Assembly: GCF_900114325.1 (NCBI RefSeq)
Contig: NZ_FOSR01000002.1
Span: forward strand, 62,001-126,000
Length of the DNA stretch: 64,000 nt
From: Rhodanobacter glycinis
GTDB lineage: Bacteria; Pseudomonadota; Gammaproteobacteria; Xanthomonadales; Rhodanobacteraceae
Direction: 5' to 3'
The translations under genes and the position numbers were made by a program. Positions 52,786 to 62,427 of the stretch are shown in pieces (the stretch's first letter is position 1; the number at the start of each line of letters is the position of its first letter). The notes beneath the pieces are model-generated. The model was given only the letters and a program-made list of their open reading frames with translations, searched no databases and had not been told where the DNA came from.

Positions 52786-54089
52786 GCGCGCAAAGTCTCG
52801 TCGTCCTGATGAACGGCACGATGATCGGTGAGGTCATCCGTGATCGCAGCGGCCGTTCGCGTTTCGTCTACGCCAACGCCTGGCGACAGCAGCACAATGC
52901 GATCCCGTTGTCGCTGTCCATGCCATTGGTGCGTGCCGAGCATCCGCACGCCGCCATCGACGCTTTCATGTGGGGATTGCTGCCGGATAACGAGCAGACC
53001 CTGACGCGCTGGGCCAACCGTTTTCACGTCTCCGCCCGCAACGCCTTCAGCTTGCTCAGCCATATCGGAGAAGATTGCGCGGGCGCCGTCCAGTTCGTGC
53101 CGCCGGAACGGCTCGATGCAGTACAAGTGACCGCTGAAGAAGACATTGTCTGGCTGAGCGAAGCGGATATTGGCGAGCGACTGCGTGCCTTGCGAAACGA
53201 TCCTTCCGCTACCCGCCGCGCCGGCGACCACGGCCAGTTCAGCCTCGCCGGAGCGCAACCCAAAACCGCCCTGTTGCTGCGCGATGGCCGATGGGGCGTC
53301 CCCGCCGGGCGCACGCCGACCACGCATATTCTGAAACCGCCCAGCGATGCGTTTGACGGCCACGCCGAAAACGAACACTTCTGCCTGACCCTGGCCCGTC
53401 GCCTCGGGCTGCCGGCCGCGTATTCCGAAGTACGGCGGTTCAACGGTGAGGCCGCCATCGTCGTCACCCGCTTCGATCGCATCGAGCACGACGGCCAACT
53501 GCTGCGCGTTCATCAAGAGGATTTCTGCCAGGCCCTGGCCATCTCGCCCACGCGCAAATACCAGAATGAAGGTGGCCCAAGCCCCGAGGCCATCGTCGAT
53601 GCACTGCGCACTCATTCCAGCGCCCCGGCGCGCGACGTCGACACCTTCATCGATGCGCTGGCATTCAACTGGCTGATTGCCGGCACCGACGCCCACGCGA
53701 AAAACTACGCGCTGCTGTTCGGCGGCGGCGGTCGCATCCGCCTTGCGCCGCTGTACGACCTGGGCAGCGCGCTACCCTATCCATCACTGCGCCAGGACAA
53801 GCTGATCCTGGCGATGAAGATCGGCAACACCTACCGCTTGCGCGACATCCACCGGCATCATTGGGAAAAGCTGCTGCGCAGCGCCCATGTCGATGTCGAT
53901 GCCGCACTGACACGCATCACCGCCATGGCCACCGCGTTGCCCGACCACGCCAGCGACCTGTCGCGCTTCATGCGCAGCGAAGGTGTCGGCCATCCCATGC
54001 TTGAACGCCTGCCGTCGCTGCTTGCCATGAGCGCACACGACAAACTGGCACGGCTGTCCCGGACCGACAACAGTCACGACGATGCTTGA
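52782..54089 (+). CDS. hipA: HipA-like kinase toxin
   Basis: The 435-residue protein is of the HipA Ser/Thr kinase family, whose E. coli member phosphorylates glutamyl-tRNA synthetase and causes persistence. Residue Ser154 in FSLAGAQPKTALL matches the autophosphorylated Ser150 of E. coli HipA. Other motifs are TPTTHILKPP, ENEHFCLTLARRLGLPAA, the catalytic NWLIAGTDAHAKNYALL (Asp303) and APLYDLGSALPYP. All look intact, so an active kinase is likely. It is the second gene of hipBA. The target in this organism is unknown. Confidence 0.93.
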   Translation: MSAQSLVVLMNGTMIGEVIRDRSGRSRFVYANAWRQQHNAIPLSLSMPLVRAEHPHAAIDAFMWGLLPDNEQTLTRWANRFHVSARNAFSLLSHIGEDCAGAVQFVPPERLDAVQVTAEEDIVWLSEADIGERLRALRNDPSATRRAGDHGQFSLAGAQPKTALLLRDGRWGVPAGRTPTTHILKPPSDAFDGHAENEHFCLTLARRLGLPAAYSEVRRFNGEAAIVVTRFDRIEHDGQLLRVHQEDFCQALAISPTRKYQNEGGPSPEAIVDALRTHSSAPARDVDTFIDALAFNWLIAGTDAHAKNYALLFGGGGRIRLAPLYDLGSALPYPSLRQDKLILAMKIGNTYRLRDIHRHHWEKLLRSAHVDVDAALTRITAMATALPDHASDLSRFMRSEGVGHPMLERLPSLLAMSAHDKLARLSRTDNSHDDA

Positions 54090-54218
54090 ACGCCAACGGG
54101 ATCAACCAGTACGAGTCCATAGCGACTCTGCCTCAAGCAAGCGCGATTGATTACTCCTCTGCATGCCCGCATGTGAGATGGGGTCCACGGCAATTGCCGC
54201 AACCTAACGTACGCGCCC

Positions 54219-54881
54219 ATGACTACCCCACGCGAATCCACCCCCATCCGCATCGACTTCGTCTCCGACGTCTCCTGCCCGTGGTGTGCGGTGGGACTCG
54301 CTTCGCTGCAGCAGGCATTGAAGCATCTCGACGGCGAGGTCACGGCGGACATCCACTTCCAGCCGTTTGAACTGAATCCGCAGATGCCGGCCGAAGGCGA
54401 GGACGCTACCGAGCACCTGGTGCGCAAGTACGGCAGTTCCGCTGAGCAGATCGATGCCAACCGCGAGGCGATTCGCGCGCGCGGGGCCGCTGTCGGTTTC
54501 ACCTTCAACATGGACCGGCGCAGCCGCGTCTACAACACCTTCGATGCACACCGGCTGCTGCATTGGGCCGAGCTGGAAGGCCATCAGCTCGCACTGAAGC
54601 AGGCGCTGCTGCGCGCGTATTTCACCGAGGGCGAAGACGTCAGCGCGCACGACACGCTGGTGCGGATCGCCTCCGACGCCGGGCTGAATGCCGACCGGGC
54701 ACGACAGATTCTTGCCGGCAGCGAATTCGCCGACGAAGTGCGCACGCAGGAGGAATTCTTCACCTCGCGCGGCATTCACTCGGTGCCGGCCACCATCGTC
54801 AACGGCCAGCACCTGATTTCCGGCGGACAGCCACCGGAGGCGTTCGAGCAGGCCTTGCGGCAGATCGCCGCCGCAGGCTGA
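54219..54881 (+). CDS. FrnE-like DsbA family oxidoreductase
   Basis: The 220-residue cytoplasmic protein has a thioredoxin fold with a helical insertion and the active site SDVSCPWCAVG near the N-terminus. The cis-Pro loop is IHSVPATIVNGQHLISGGQPPE. This is the 2-hydroxychromene isomerase/DsbA-like FrnE family, linked in relatives to oxidative stress and polyketide synthesis; the substrate here is unknown. It has no signal peptide. It lies between hipA and dinG. Confidence 0.9.
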   Translation: MTTPRESTPIRIDFVSDVSCPWCAVGLASLQQALKHLDGEVTADIHFQPFELNPQMPAEGEDATEHLVRKYGSSAEQIDANREAIRARGAAVGFTFNMDRRSRVYNTFDAHRLLHWAELEGHQLALKQALLRAYFTEGEDVSAHDTLVRIASDAGLNADRARQILAGSEFADEVRTQEEFFTSRGIHSVPATIVNGQHLISGGQPPEAFEQALRQIAAAG

Positions 54882-54916
54882 GCCATCCACCGCTCCGGCC
54901 GTGGGACAATGGCCGG

Positions 54917-57022
54917 ATGCTTACCGACACCACCAAGGACGCCATCCGCGCCGCCTATGCCCGCCTGAAAGACGGTTTGCCGGGTTTTCGCGCACGCGGT
55001 TCGCAAGGCAAGATGATTGCCGAGGTGGCCAAGGCGCTCAGCCGCAGTGGCGGCGCGGCGGCGATCGAGGCGCCCACCGGCACCGGCAAGTCGATGGCTT
55101 ACCTGATCGCCGGCGTGGAAGTCGCGCGCTTCCAGAAGAAAAAGCTGCTGATCGCCACCGCCACCGTGGCGCTGCAGGAACAGCTGGTCCAGCGCGACAT
55201 TCCGCTCTACCTCAAGCTCAACGGTATCGAGGCGAAAGTGGCGCTGGCCAAGGGGCGCGGCCGCTATCTGTGCCCGCGCAACCTGGCCATGGCCCGCAAC
55301 AGCATGAACGACTCGGGCCAGATGGGACTGGCCGGCTTCGACGCCGACCTGGCGCTGTGGGCCAAGCCGCCGCAACCGCGCGACAAGCAGGCGTTGGCCC
55401 AGCTCGGCGCCAGCTTCGACAGCGGCGAATGGAACGGCGACATGGATAGCGCGCCGGAACCGGTCAGCGACCTGCTTCGCCCCATGCTCACCACCAGCGC
55501 CGGTGGCTGCACCAACCGCAAGTGCGGCTTCTTCATGACCTGCCCGTTCTTCAGTGCACGCCGTGCGGTGGAAGATGCCGAAATCATCGTGGCCAACCAG
55601 GATCTGGTGCTGGCCGACCTCACCATGCCCGGTGAGGACGAAGGCTGGGGCGGCGTGATCCTGCCGCGTCCGGACGAGACGCTGTACATCTTCGACGAAG
55701 GCCATCACGTGCCCGGCAAGGCGATCGATCGCGGCGCCTCCGAGGTCTACATGAACGCCACCGTGCGCCAGCTGAGCCGGCTCGGCCGGCAGGTGCATGC
55801 GGCGTATTCGCTGACCGACAAGGAAGTGCTGGGCAAGCTCACGCTGGATGTCGGCGACGCCAAGCTGCAAGAGCTCAGCGACGCGCTGGAAGAGCTGGAA
55901 AAAACCATCCGCCTCGGCTGGCTGCCCGATCCGGGCGAAAACGAGCCGATGTATCGCGGCTCGCTCGGCCAGCTTCCGGAGGCATGGGTAGAACACGCAC
56001 GCATGCTCAGCCTGCTCACCGGCGAAGTGCAGCGCTGGCTGACCGCCGTGCGCCGCGCGATCGTCGAGATGACCGACGGCGGCCCGACCCAGGAAGCCTT
56101 GTCGCGCGAGCTGGGCATGGCCCTGGAACGCATTGGCAAACAAGCCGCCTGCTGGCGCGCCTGGGCCAGCGACGATCCCGACAACGCCCCGCCGCTGGCG
56201 CGCTGGGTCACGCTGGGCGGCGACCAGCAACTGGTCTGCCACGCCTCGGCGGTTTCCGCCGGCGGCCTGCTGCGCACCGTACTGTGGGGCAACGCCAGCG
56301 GCGTGGTACTGACCTCGGCCACGCTCAGCGCCGGCGGCAATTTCCGCGGTTTCGCCGATGCGGTGGGTCTGCCCGATGATGCGGTGACGCTGAGCCTGCC
56401 CTCGCCGTTTGATCTCTCCGCCCAGGCACGGCTGGAAGTGCCGCTGATGCGCTCGATGCCCGACGCACGCGAAGAGCACGCGCAGGAAATCAGCGACTGG
56501 CTGGCCGAATATCTCGACTGGGATGCCGGCAACCTGGTGTTGTTCACCTCGCGCGCCAAGCTCGACCGCGTGCTGCAGCGTCTGCCGATCGACAAGGTGC
56601 GCAAGGTGCGCGCGCAGGGCTCGCTGGCCAAGGCGCAATTGCTGGCCGAACACAGCGCCGACATCGAATCCGGCAAGGGCAGCACGCTATTCGGACTGGC
56701 CTCGTTCGGCGAAGGCGTCGACCTCCCCGGCAAGCTGTGCGAGACCGTGGTCATCACCCAGCTGCCGTTCGCGGTGCCCACCGACCCGGTCGGCGCCACC
56801 TACGCCGAGTGGCTGGAATCGCGCGGACGCAACCCGTTCATCGAGGTCAGCGTGCCCGAAGCCACGCGCCTGCTGACCCAGTATTGCGGCCGCCTGATCC
56901 GCAACGAAACCGACACCGGACGCATCGTGCTGCTGGACCGCCGCGTGGTCACCAAGCGCTATGGCGCGGGCATGCTGCGCGCGCTGCCGCCGTTCGAACG
57001 GGTCATCGAGCGGGTGACATGA
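54917..57022 (+). CDS. dinG: ATP-dependent DNA helicase DinG
   Basis: The 701-residue protein is an SF2 helicase with an iron-sulfur cluster, acting on R-loops and D-loops in DNA repair. Walker A is IEAPTGTGKSMAYL; the cluster cysteines are Cys119, Cys198, Cys203 and Cys209 (RYLCPRN, GGCTNRKCGFFMTC); the DEAH-type box is IFDEGHHV. The C-terminal motifs GLASFGEGVDLPGKLCETVVI and QYCGRLIRNETDTGRIVLLDRR complete the helicase. It lies 35 bases after the FrnE-like gene. No LexA-type box was seen upstream. Confidence 0.95.
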   Translation: MLTDTTKDAIRAAYARLKDGLPGFRARGSQGKMIAEVAKALSRSGGAAAIEAPTGTGKSMAYLIAGVEVARFQKKKLLIATATVALQEQLVQRDIPLYLKLNGIEAKVALAKGRGRYLCPRNLAMARNSMNDSGQMGLAGFDADLALWAKPPQPRDKQALAQLGASFDSGEWNGDMDSAPEPVSDLLRPMLTTSAGGCTNRKCGFFMTCPFFSARRAVEDAEIIVANQDLVLADLTMPGEDEGWGGVILPRPDETLYIFDEGHHVPGKAIDRGASEVYMNATVRQLSRLGRQVHAAYSLTDKEVLGKLTLDVGDAKLQELSDALEELEKTIRLGWLPDPGENEPMYRGSLGQLPEAWVEHARMLSLLTGEVQRWLTAVRRAIVEMTDGGPTQEALSRELGMALERIGKQAACWRAWASDDPDNAPPLARWVTLGGDQQLVCHASAVSAGGLLRTVLWGNASGVVLTSATLSAGGNFRGFADAVGLPDDAVTLSLPSPFDLSAQARLEVPLMRSMPDAREEHAQEISDWLAEYLDWDAGNLVLFTSRAKLDRVLQRLPIDKVRKVRAQGSLAKAQLLAEHSADIESGKGSTLFGLASFGEGVDLPGKLCETVVITQLPFAVPTDPVGATYAEWLESRGRNPFIEVSVPEATRLLTQYCGRLIRNETDTGRIVLLDRRVVTKRYGAGMLRALPPFERVIERVT

Positions 57023-57041
57023 TCACCGTCTCGAACCATCG

Positions 57042-57062
57042 CCCCCTGCACGCAGGGGGAGA
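57042..57062. repeat. remnant of the CT/GA-rich palindromic repeat
   Basis: CCCCCTGC-ACGCAGGGGGAG matches one half of the element at 22053-22156, including the following GAAGAAAAGC compared with GGAGCAAAGC. Confidence 0.65.
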
Positions 57063-57100
57063 AGAAAAGCAACGCCTTCCGCACCGTGAGCTGACCCTCC

Positions 57101-57658
57101 ATGCCCATCATTCGCCTCGATGATTGCCTCGCCCAGCCATGGAAAAATGGCCTCGGCCGTACCCACGAAATAGCCGTCCATCCGTCCAATGCAGGCATGG
57201 ACGATTTTCTGTGGCGCATCAGCGTAGCCGAGGTGGACAGCGCCGCGCCGTTCTCGATCTTTCCCGGCATCGACCGTGTCATCACCCTGCTCGACGGCGA
57301 CGGTTTCAACATGACGCTGGATGGTGAGCGCACGCATGCCCTCACCACGCCATGCGCACCGTTTGCCTTTGCCGGCGAGGCGCAGGTCGCGGTGACCTTG
57401 GCCGGCGGCCCCACCCGCGACTTCAACCTGATGGTGCGGCGTTCGCAAGTGCGTGGTGACGTCCGCGCCTGTCGGGATGCCGGCCCCCTCACCGCCGATG
57501 ATGCCGTGGTGCTGGTGTATTGCGCACGCGGCATGATAGCCAGCGCCGAGGGCACGCTGCGTGCGGGCGACGCGTGGCGACCGTCGCCCCACGCTGCCCC
57601 ACTGTTTGTGCACCCTGACGCGGTGGCGCTGGTTGTTCGGGTTGAAGTCGCCACCTGA
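57101..57658 (+). CDS. HutD/Ves family cupin
   Basis: The 185-residue protein matches the HutD family (double-stranded beta-helix): QPWKNGLGRTHEIAVHP, FLWRISVAEVDSAAPFSIFPGIDRVITLLDGDGF and FAGEAQVAVTLAGGPTRDFNLMVRR. HutD proteins are linked to histidine utilisation, but no other hut gene is in the window, so the Ves-like role (cold-shock-related in E. coli) or something else is equally possible. Confidence 0.9.
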   Translation: MPIIRLDDCLAQPWKNGLGRTHEIAVHPSNAGMDDFLWRISVAEVDSAAPFSIFPGIDRVITLLDGDGFNMTLDGERTHALTTPCAPFAFAGEAQVAVTLAGGPTRDFNLMVRRSQVRGDVRACRDAGPLTADDAVVLVYCARGMIASAEGTLRAGDAWRPSPHAAPLFVHPDAVALVVRVEVAT

Positions 57659-57870
57659 CTAGCCCAGGAAACATCGAGGCATCCTGGAGAGGGGCACCGG
57701 TCGCCCAACCCGACCAACGCACGCGATCCTCGCAGGCACCCCAGTCAGAACGAGCTTGCCGGCTTGAAAGACCACAGAACGGCGCTTTCCGCCTTCCTGC
57801 AACAGGTCGCGAACGCCGCGTACGCAAGCCGCCTATACTCGGCCTTCATTGCCGCTATCGGAGCTCCGCG

Positions 57871-58449
57871 ATGTCCATGCTGATTCTCGGCCTGGTGATT
57901 TTCCTGGGCATGCATTCGGTGCGCATCTTCGTCCCCGACTGGCGCGAAAAACAGGTTGCCCGCCTGGGCGTGCTGCCCTGGAAGGGCCTGTATGCCACCG
58001 TCTCGATCATCGGTTTCGTGGTGCTGATCTGGGGCTTCGGACTGGCGCGGCAGCACCCCGCACTGCTGTACATACCGCCGATGTGGCTGCGCCATCTCAA
58101 TGCGCTGTTCACCCTCGTCGCCTTCGTACTGCTTGCTGCGGCCTATGTGCCACGCAACCGGATCAAGGCCAGGCTGGGTCACCCGATGCTGCTGGCGGTC
58201 AAGGTGTGGGCTCTCGGCCACCTGCTGGCCACCGGCATGTTGCGCGACGTGGTGCTGTTCGGCGCGCTGCTGGCGTGGGCCATCGCACTGTTCGCCGTAT
58301 TGCGCCGACGCGATCGCCTCACCGGCACGACCTATCCCGCCGGCACCCTGCGCGGAGATGTGACGACCGTGCTGATCGGCGTGGTGGTCTGGGCGATATT
58401 CGCATTCTGGTTGCACCAGGCGCTGATCGGCGTGAACCCGATGGCCTGA
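57871..58449 (+). CDS. NnrU family membrane protein
   Basis: The 192-residue protein has about five membrane helices and matches NnrU: ILGLVIFLGMHSVRIFVPDWR, GWKGLYA-like LPWKGLYATVSIIGFVVLIWGF, and AVKVWALGHLLATGMLRDVVLFG. NnrU was first linked to nitrite and nitric oxide reduction in alphaproteobacteria, and a distant relative is zeta-carotene isomerase. The presence of a nitrite reductase gene 30 kb away makes a denitrification link plausible, but not shown. A -10-like TATACT lies at 57834. Confidence 0.88.
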   Translation: MSMLILGLVIFLGMHSVRIFVPDWREKQVARLGVLPWKGLYATVSIIGFVVLIWGFGLARQHPALLYIPPMWLRHLNALFTLVAFVLLAAAYVPRNRIKARLGHPMLLAVKVWALGHLLATGMLRDVVLFGALLAWAIALFAVLRRRDRLTGTTYPAGTLRGDVTTVLIGVVVWAIFAFWLHQALIGVNPMA

Positions 58450-58453
58450 GATT

Positions 58454-58472
58454 TCGGCCGCCCACGCTCCTA
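58454..58472. repeat. half REP element supplying a stop codon
   Basis: On the minus strand TAGGAGCGTGGGCGGCCG (from 58472) matches the outer end of the repeat at 3946-4115. Its TAG is the stop codon of the SHOCT protein gene. Confidence 0.7.
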
Positions 58473-58697
58473 GACATCGCCAATAATGGCACGGCGTTGC
58501 CGCTCGTATTCTGCTTCGGTCACCAGACCGCGCGCTTTCAAGGATGCCAGCTCCCGCAGCCGCGCTTCGGTGGACGGCGCCGGACTGGCCCCTCGTGACA
58601 GACGCCGCACCAATCGTACGATCAGCACGATGATCGCCACAGGCACGGCCAGCACGATAACCAGAATCAACAAGTGCCAGATACTGTCAAATCCCAT
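58470..58697 (-). CDS. small membrane protein with SHOCT domain
   Basis: The 75-residue protein has one N-terminal membrane helix (about 8-31) and a C-terminal SHOCT motif (EARLRELASLKARGLVTEAEYERQRRAII), a short helical module often found at protein ends. Function is unknown. The ATG at 58697 is used; a TTG two codons upstream is possible. Its TAG stop is part of a REP half-element. It converges on nnrU with a 20-base gap. Confidence 0.85.
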   Translation of the reverse strand: MGFDSIWHLLILVIVLAVPVAIIVLIVRLVRRLSRGASPAPSTEARLRELASLKARGLVTEAEYERQRRAIIGDV

Positions 58698-58906
58698 GTT
58701 CAATGATTCTCACGTTGCCAAATGTCGAGCACCGAGTCTTGCGTGAAGCGCTGTTCGACCTGACGTCGGACTCCAGATGCCATTCCCTGCAAAGGGTAAA
58801 CGTGGATACGGTGGTGCGTCTGTCGGCGCGGGCCTACCTGGGCGCTCATGTACGCAGCGACATCACTGCGCTAGAGTCCGCTGCACTCCTTCCACGAGGT
58901 CGCCAC

Positions 58907-59104
58907 ATGGCTGCTTTCCTGCTCTGGATGTTGTTGCTGGTGTTCTGCTGGCCGCTCGCGTTGCTGGCCCTGGTGATGTACCCGATCGTGTGGCTGCTGT
59001 GCCTGCCCCTGCGGCTGGTCGGGATCACCGTGGGTGCGGTGTTCGCCTTTCTTGGCGCGGTGTTGATGTTGCCCGCACGCGTGTTGCGCGGGCGACCGGC
59101 CTGA
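58907..59104 (+). CDS. small hydrophobic membrane protein
   Basis: The 65-residue product is almost entirely hydrophobic, with two membrane helices (LLWMLLLVFCWPLALLALVMYPIVWLL and VGITVGAVFAFLGAVLMLPA). CGAGGT lies 6 bases before the ATG. No family is named with confidence. A longer frame extends upstream to 58703, but that part looks non-coding. Confidence 0.7.
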   Translation: MAAFLLWMLLLVFCWPLALLALVMYPIVWLLCLPLRLVGITVGAVFAFLGAVLMLPARVLRGRPA

Positions 59105-59171
59105 GAGGCTTTCGGGCCTCGCGATGATCGCCGTGCAACACGGCATGTCGACTTCGCGGTAAAAAGACGGC

Positions 59172-59573
59172 ATGCGATCGATCGATACCCTGACACCGTG
59201 CCCGTGCGGAAACCCTTCCGGTTACACCACCTGCTGTGGCCCGCTGCACGACGGCGCCGCGGCTACGAGTGCCGAGCAACTGATGCGCTCGCGCTACAGC
59301 GCCTACGTGCTGCAACGCGAGGACTACCTGCTGGCCACCTGGCACGCCGAAACGCGCCCCGCCTCGCTGCGACTGGCTGCGCAACACCCGCAGCCCACCT
59401 GGCTGGGACTGGAAATCCGCGACGGTCGGCTGATTGACGACGACCACGCCACGGTCGAATTCATCGCACGCTACCGCCTCGGTGGCGGCCGCGCACAACG
59501 CCAGCACGAGCTCAGTCGTTTCGTGCGCGAGGATGGCCGCTGGTACTACGTGGATGGCGAGCTGAAGAACTGA
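59172..59573 (+). CDS. YchJ family protein with SEC-C motif
   Basis: The 133-residue protein starts with a zinc-binding SEC-C motif (PCPCGNPSGYTTCCGPLH) followed by the YchJ/UPF0225 domain of NTF2-like fold (SAEQLMRSRYSAYVLQREDYLLATWH, WLGLEIRD, FIARYR, HELSRFVREDGRWYYVDG). The function is unknown. In E. coli the relative has SEC-C motifs at both ends; here only the N-terminal one is seen. Confidence 0.92.
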   Translation: MRSIDTLTPCPCGNPSGYTTCCGPLHDGAAATSAEQLMRSRYSAYVLQREDYLLATWHAETRPASLRLAAQHPQPTWLGLEIRDGRLIDDDHATVEFIARYRLGGGRAQRQHELSRFVREDGRWYYVDGELKN

Positions 59574-59615
59574 CGCCAACGCGCGACGTGGCCCGGCGCG
59601 CCATCACACCCACGC

Positions 59616-61337
<1,722 letters not shown>

Positions 61338-61429
61338 CTATGCGATGCCCGGGACGAACGACAGGCGGGACGGGCGACCAACGGCGTAGGCCTGTGCCGC
61401 ATCGAGCGCGCGGCATCGCTGCCGATACG

Positions 61430-61523
61430 TGTAGGAGCGCACCCTGTGCGCGAATGCTTTTGGCTCGATACCGCGAAAACCTTTCGCTCACGCCCCTAGG
61501 AGCGTGAGCAGGGTGCTCCTACG
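61430..61523. repeat. GTAG-type REP pair, overlapping the NRDE gene end
   Basis: TGTAGGAGCGCACCCTGTGC (61430 onward) and the inverted GGGTGCTCCTACG (61511-61523) form the outer hairpin; an inner CTCACGCCCC-TAGGAGCGTGAG dyad lies at 61487-61508. On the minus strand the right-hand REP begins GTAG, and its TAG (61519-61521) is the stop codon of the NRDE gene. Confidence 0.85.
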
Positions 61524-62277
61524 GCAACACGAGACGGGTTTCGCCATCGAAGCGTCCATGCGGCCCGAAGCGTCGTTCCACGATCACACCGCGGTCATCA
61601 TGGCCGATCGCCACGACCGTGCTGGCGCGGGTGCCGTAGTGTTCGCCGCGAATGAAGGCCGGTGACAGCATTCGCTCGCGTTCCAGCCCCACGCCGGTGT
61701 CCGGCAATTCGTCGTCCGGGGCCTGATGTTCATCGGCCAGCGCGGCGAACAGCGGCGCAAAATCGTCGGCATCGGCGGATGTCGTCCATCGCTGCAGCCG
61801 TTGCATCAAGGCCCGCGTCTTCGGCCACGGGGTATTGAAGTCCGCATTGGATAGGCCGTGCACACCCGGGGTTACTGCCTGCGCACGCGCCTCGGGACGA
61901 TTGCCGAGATAAAACGCGTCGTGCGCATCGAAGGTAAGCAGGTTGAACGGGCGATAGTCGGCTGCGCAGGCGCGCAACGCTTCGGCATGCGTGGCAGCGT
62001 CGGCACTTCCACCCAGATAATCGGTCAGCAGCAGTCCCCGCGACTGACCCCGCTGCGGGTCACGCGGATCGCGCACATTGGTCACCACGCCGCAACGTCC
62101 ATCCCCGGTCACACCCAGCCAGGTACCGCCGGCCTGCAGGTCGCGGCCGGCGATGATCGGCAAGTCGTCCCAACGCGCCAGCGGTGCACTGGGCCGCGCG
62201 TGGAATTCGTCGCGATTGCCCGCCAGCAGCAGACGCCAGCGCGGATGTGCTTGCCAGGCGAAGGCGATCAGGCACAT
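61519..62277 (-). CDS. NRDE family protein (TANGO2-like)
   Basis: The 252-residue protein has the hallmark MCLIAFAW start and the GNRDEF motif that names the family, followed by GTWLGVTGDGRCGVVTNVRDP and HGLSNADFNTPWPKT. An N-terminal-nucleophile-hydrolase-like fold with Cys2 exposed after Met removal is expected. The eukaryotic relative TANGO2 is tied to haem or lipid metabolism, but the bacterial function is unknown. The stop codon TAG is supplied by a REP. Confidence 0.92.
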   Translation of the reverse strand: MCLIAFAWQAHPRWRLLLAGNRDEFHARPSAPLARWDDLPIIAGRDLQAGGTWLGVTGDGRCGVVTNVRDPRDPQRGQSRGLLLTDYLGGSADAATHAEALRACAADYRPFNLLTFDAHDAFYLGNRPEARAQAVTPGVHGLSNADFNTPWPKTRALMQRLQRWTTSADADDFAPLFAALADEHQAPDDELPDTGVGLERERMLSPAFIRGEHYGTRASTVVAIGHDDRGVIVERRFGPHGRFDGETRLVLP

Positions 62278-62287
62278 GAGGGCAGGC

Positions 62288-62427
62288 GTGAGTGGAGAGG
62301 AGTGAGGAGTGAGAGTGCCGCGCGCGGCATGCCAGCGCGACTCATCTCGGATTCCCGCACGGAAACGTCACCTTGCACGATCTTGCTCTCTCTCACTTCT
62401 CACTCCTCTCCACTCACTTCTCGCTTC
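62288..62427. repeat. GAGTGAG-type inverted repeat between two genes
   Basis: The left arm GTGAGTGGAGAGGAGTGAGG (62288-62315) and the complement at 62386-62427 (CTCTCACTTCTCACTCCTCT, CCACTCACTTCTC) match over about 28 bp with one or two differences. It is the same family as 12309-12417. The TGA stop of the MGS-like gene (62414-62416) is inside the right arm. Confidence 0.85.

Noticed and set aside
57101..57658. HutD as evidence for a histidine utilisation operon
   Set aside because: No hutH, hutU, hutI or hutG gene is nearby; the neighbours are dinG and nnrU.
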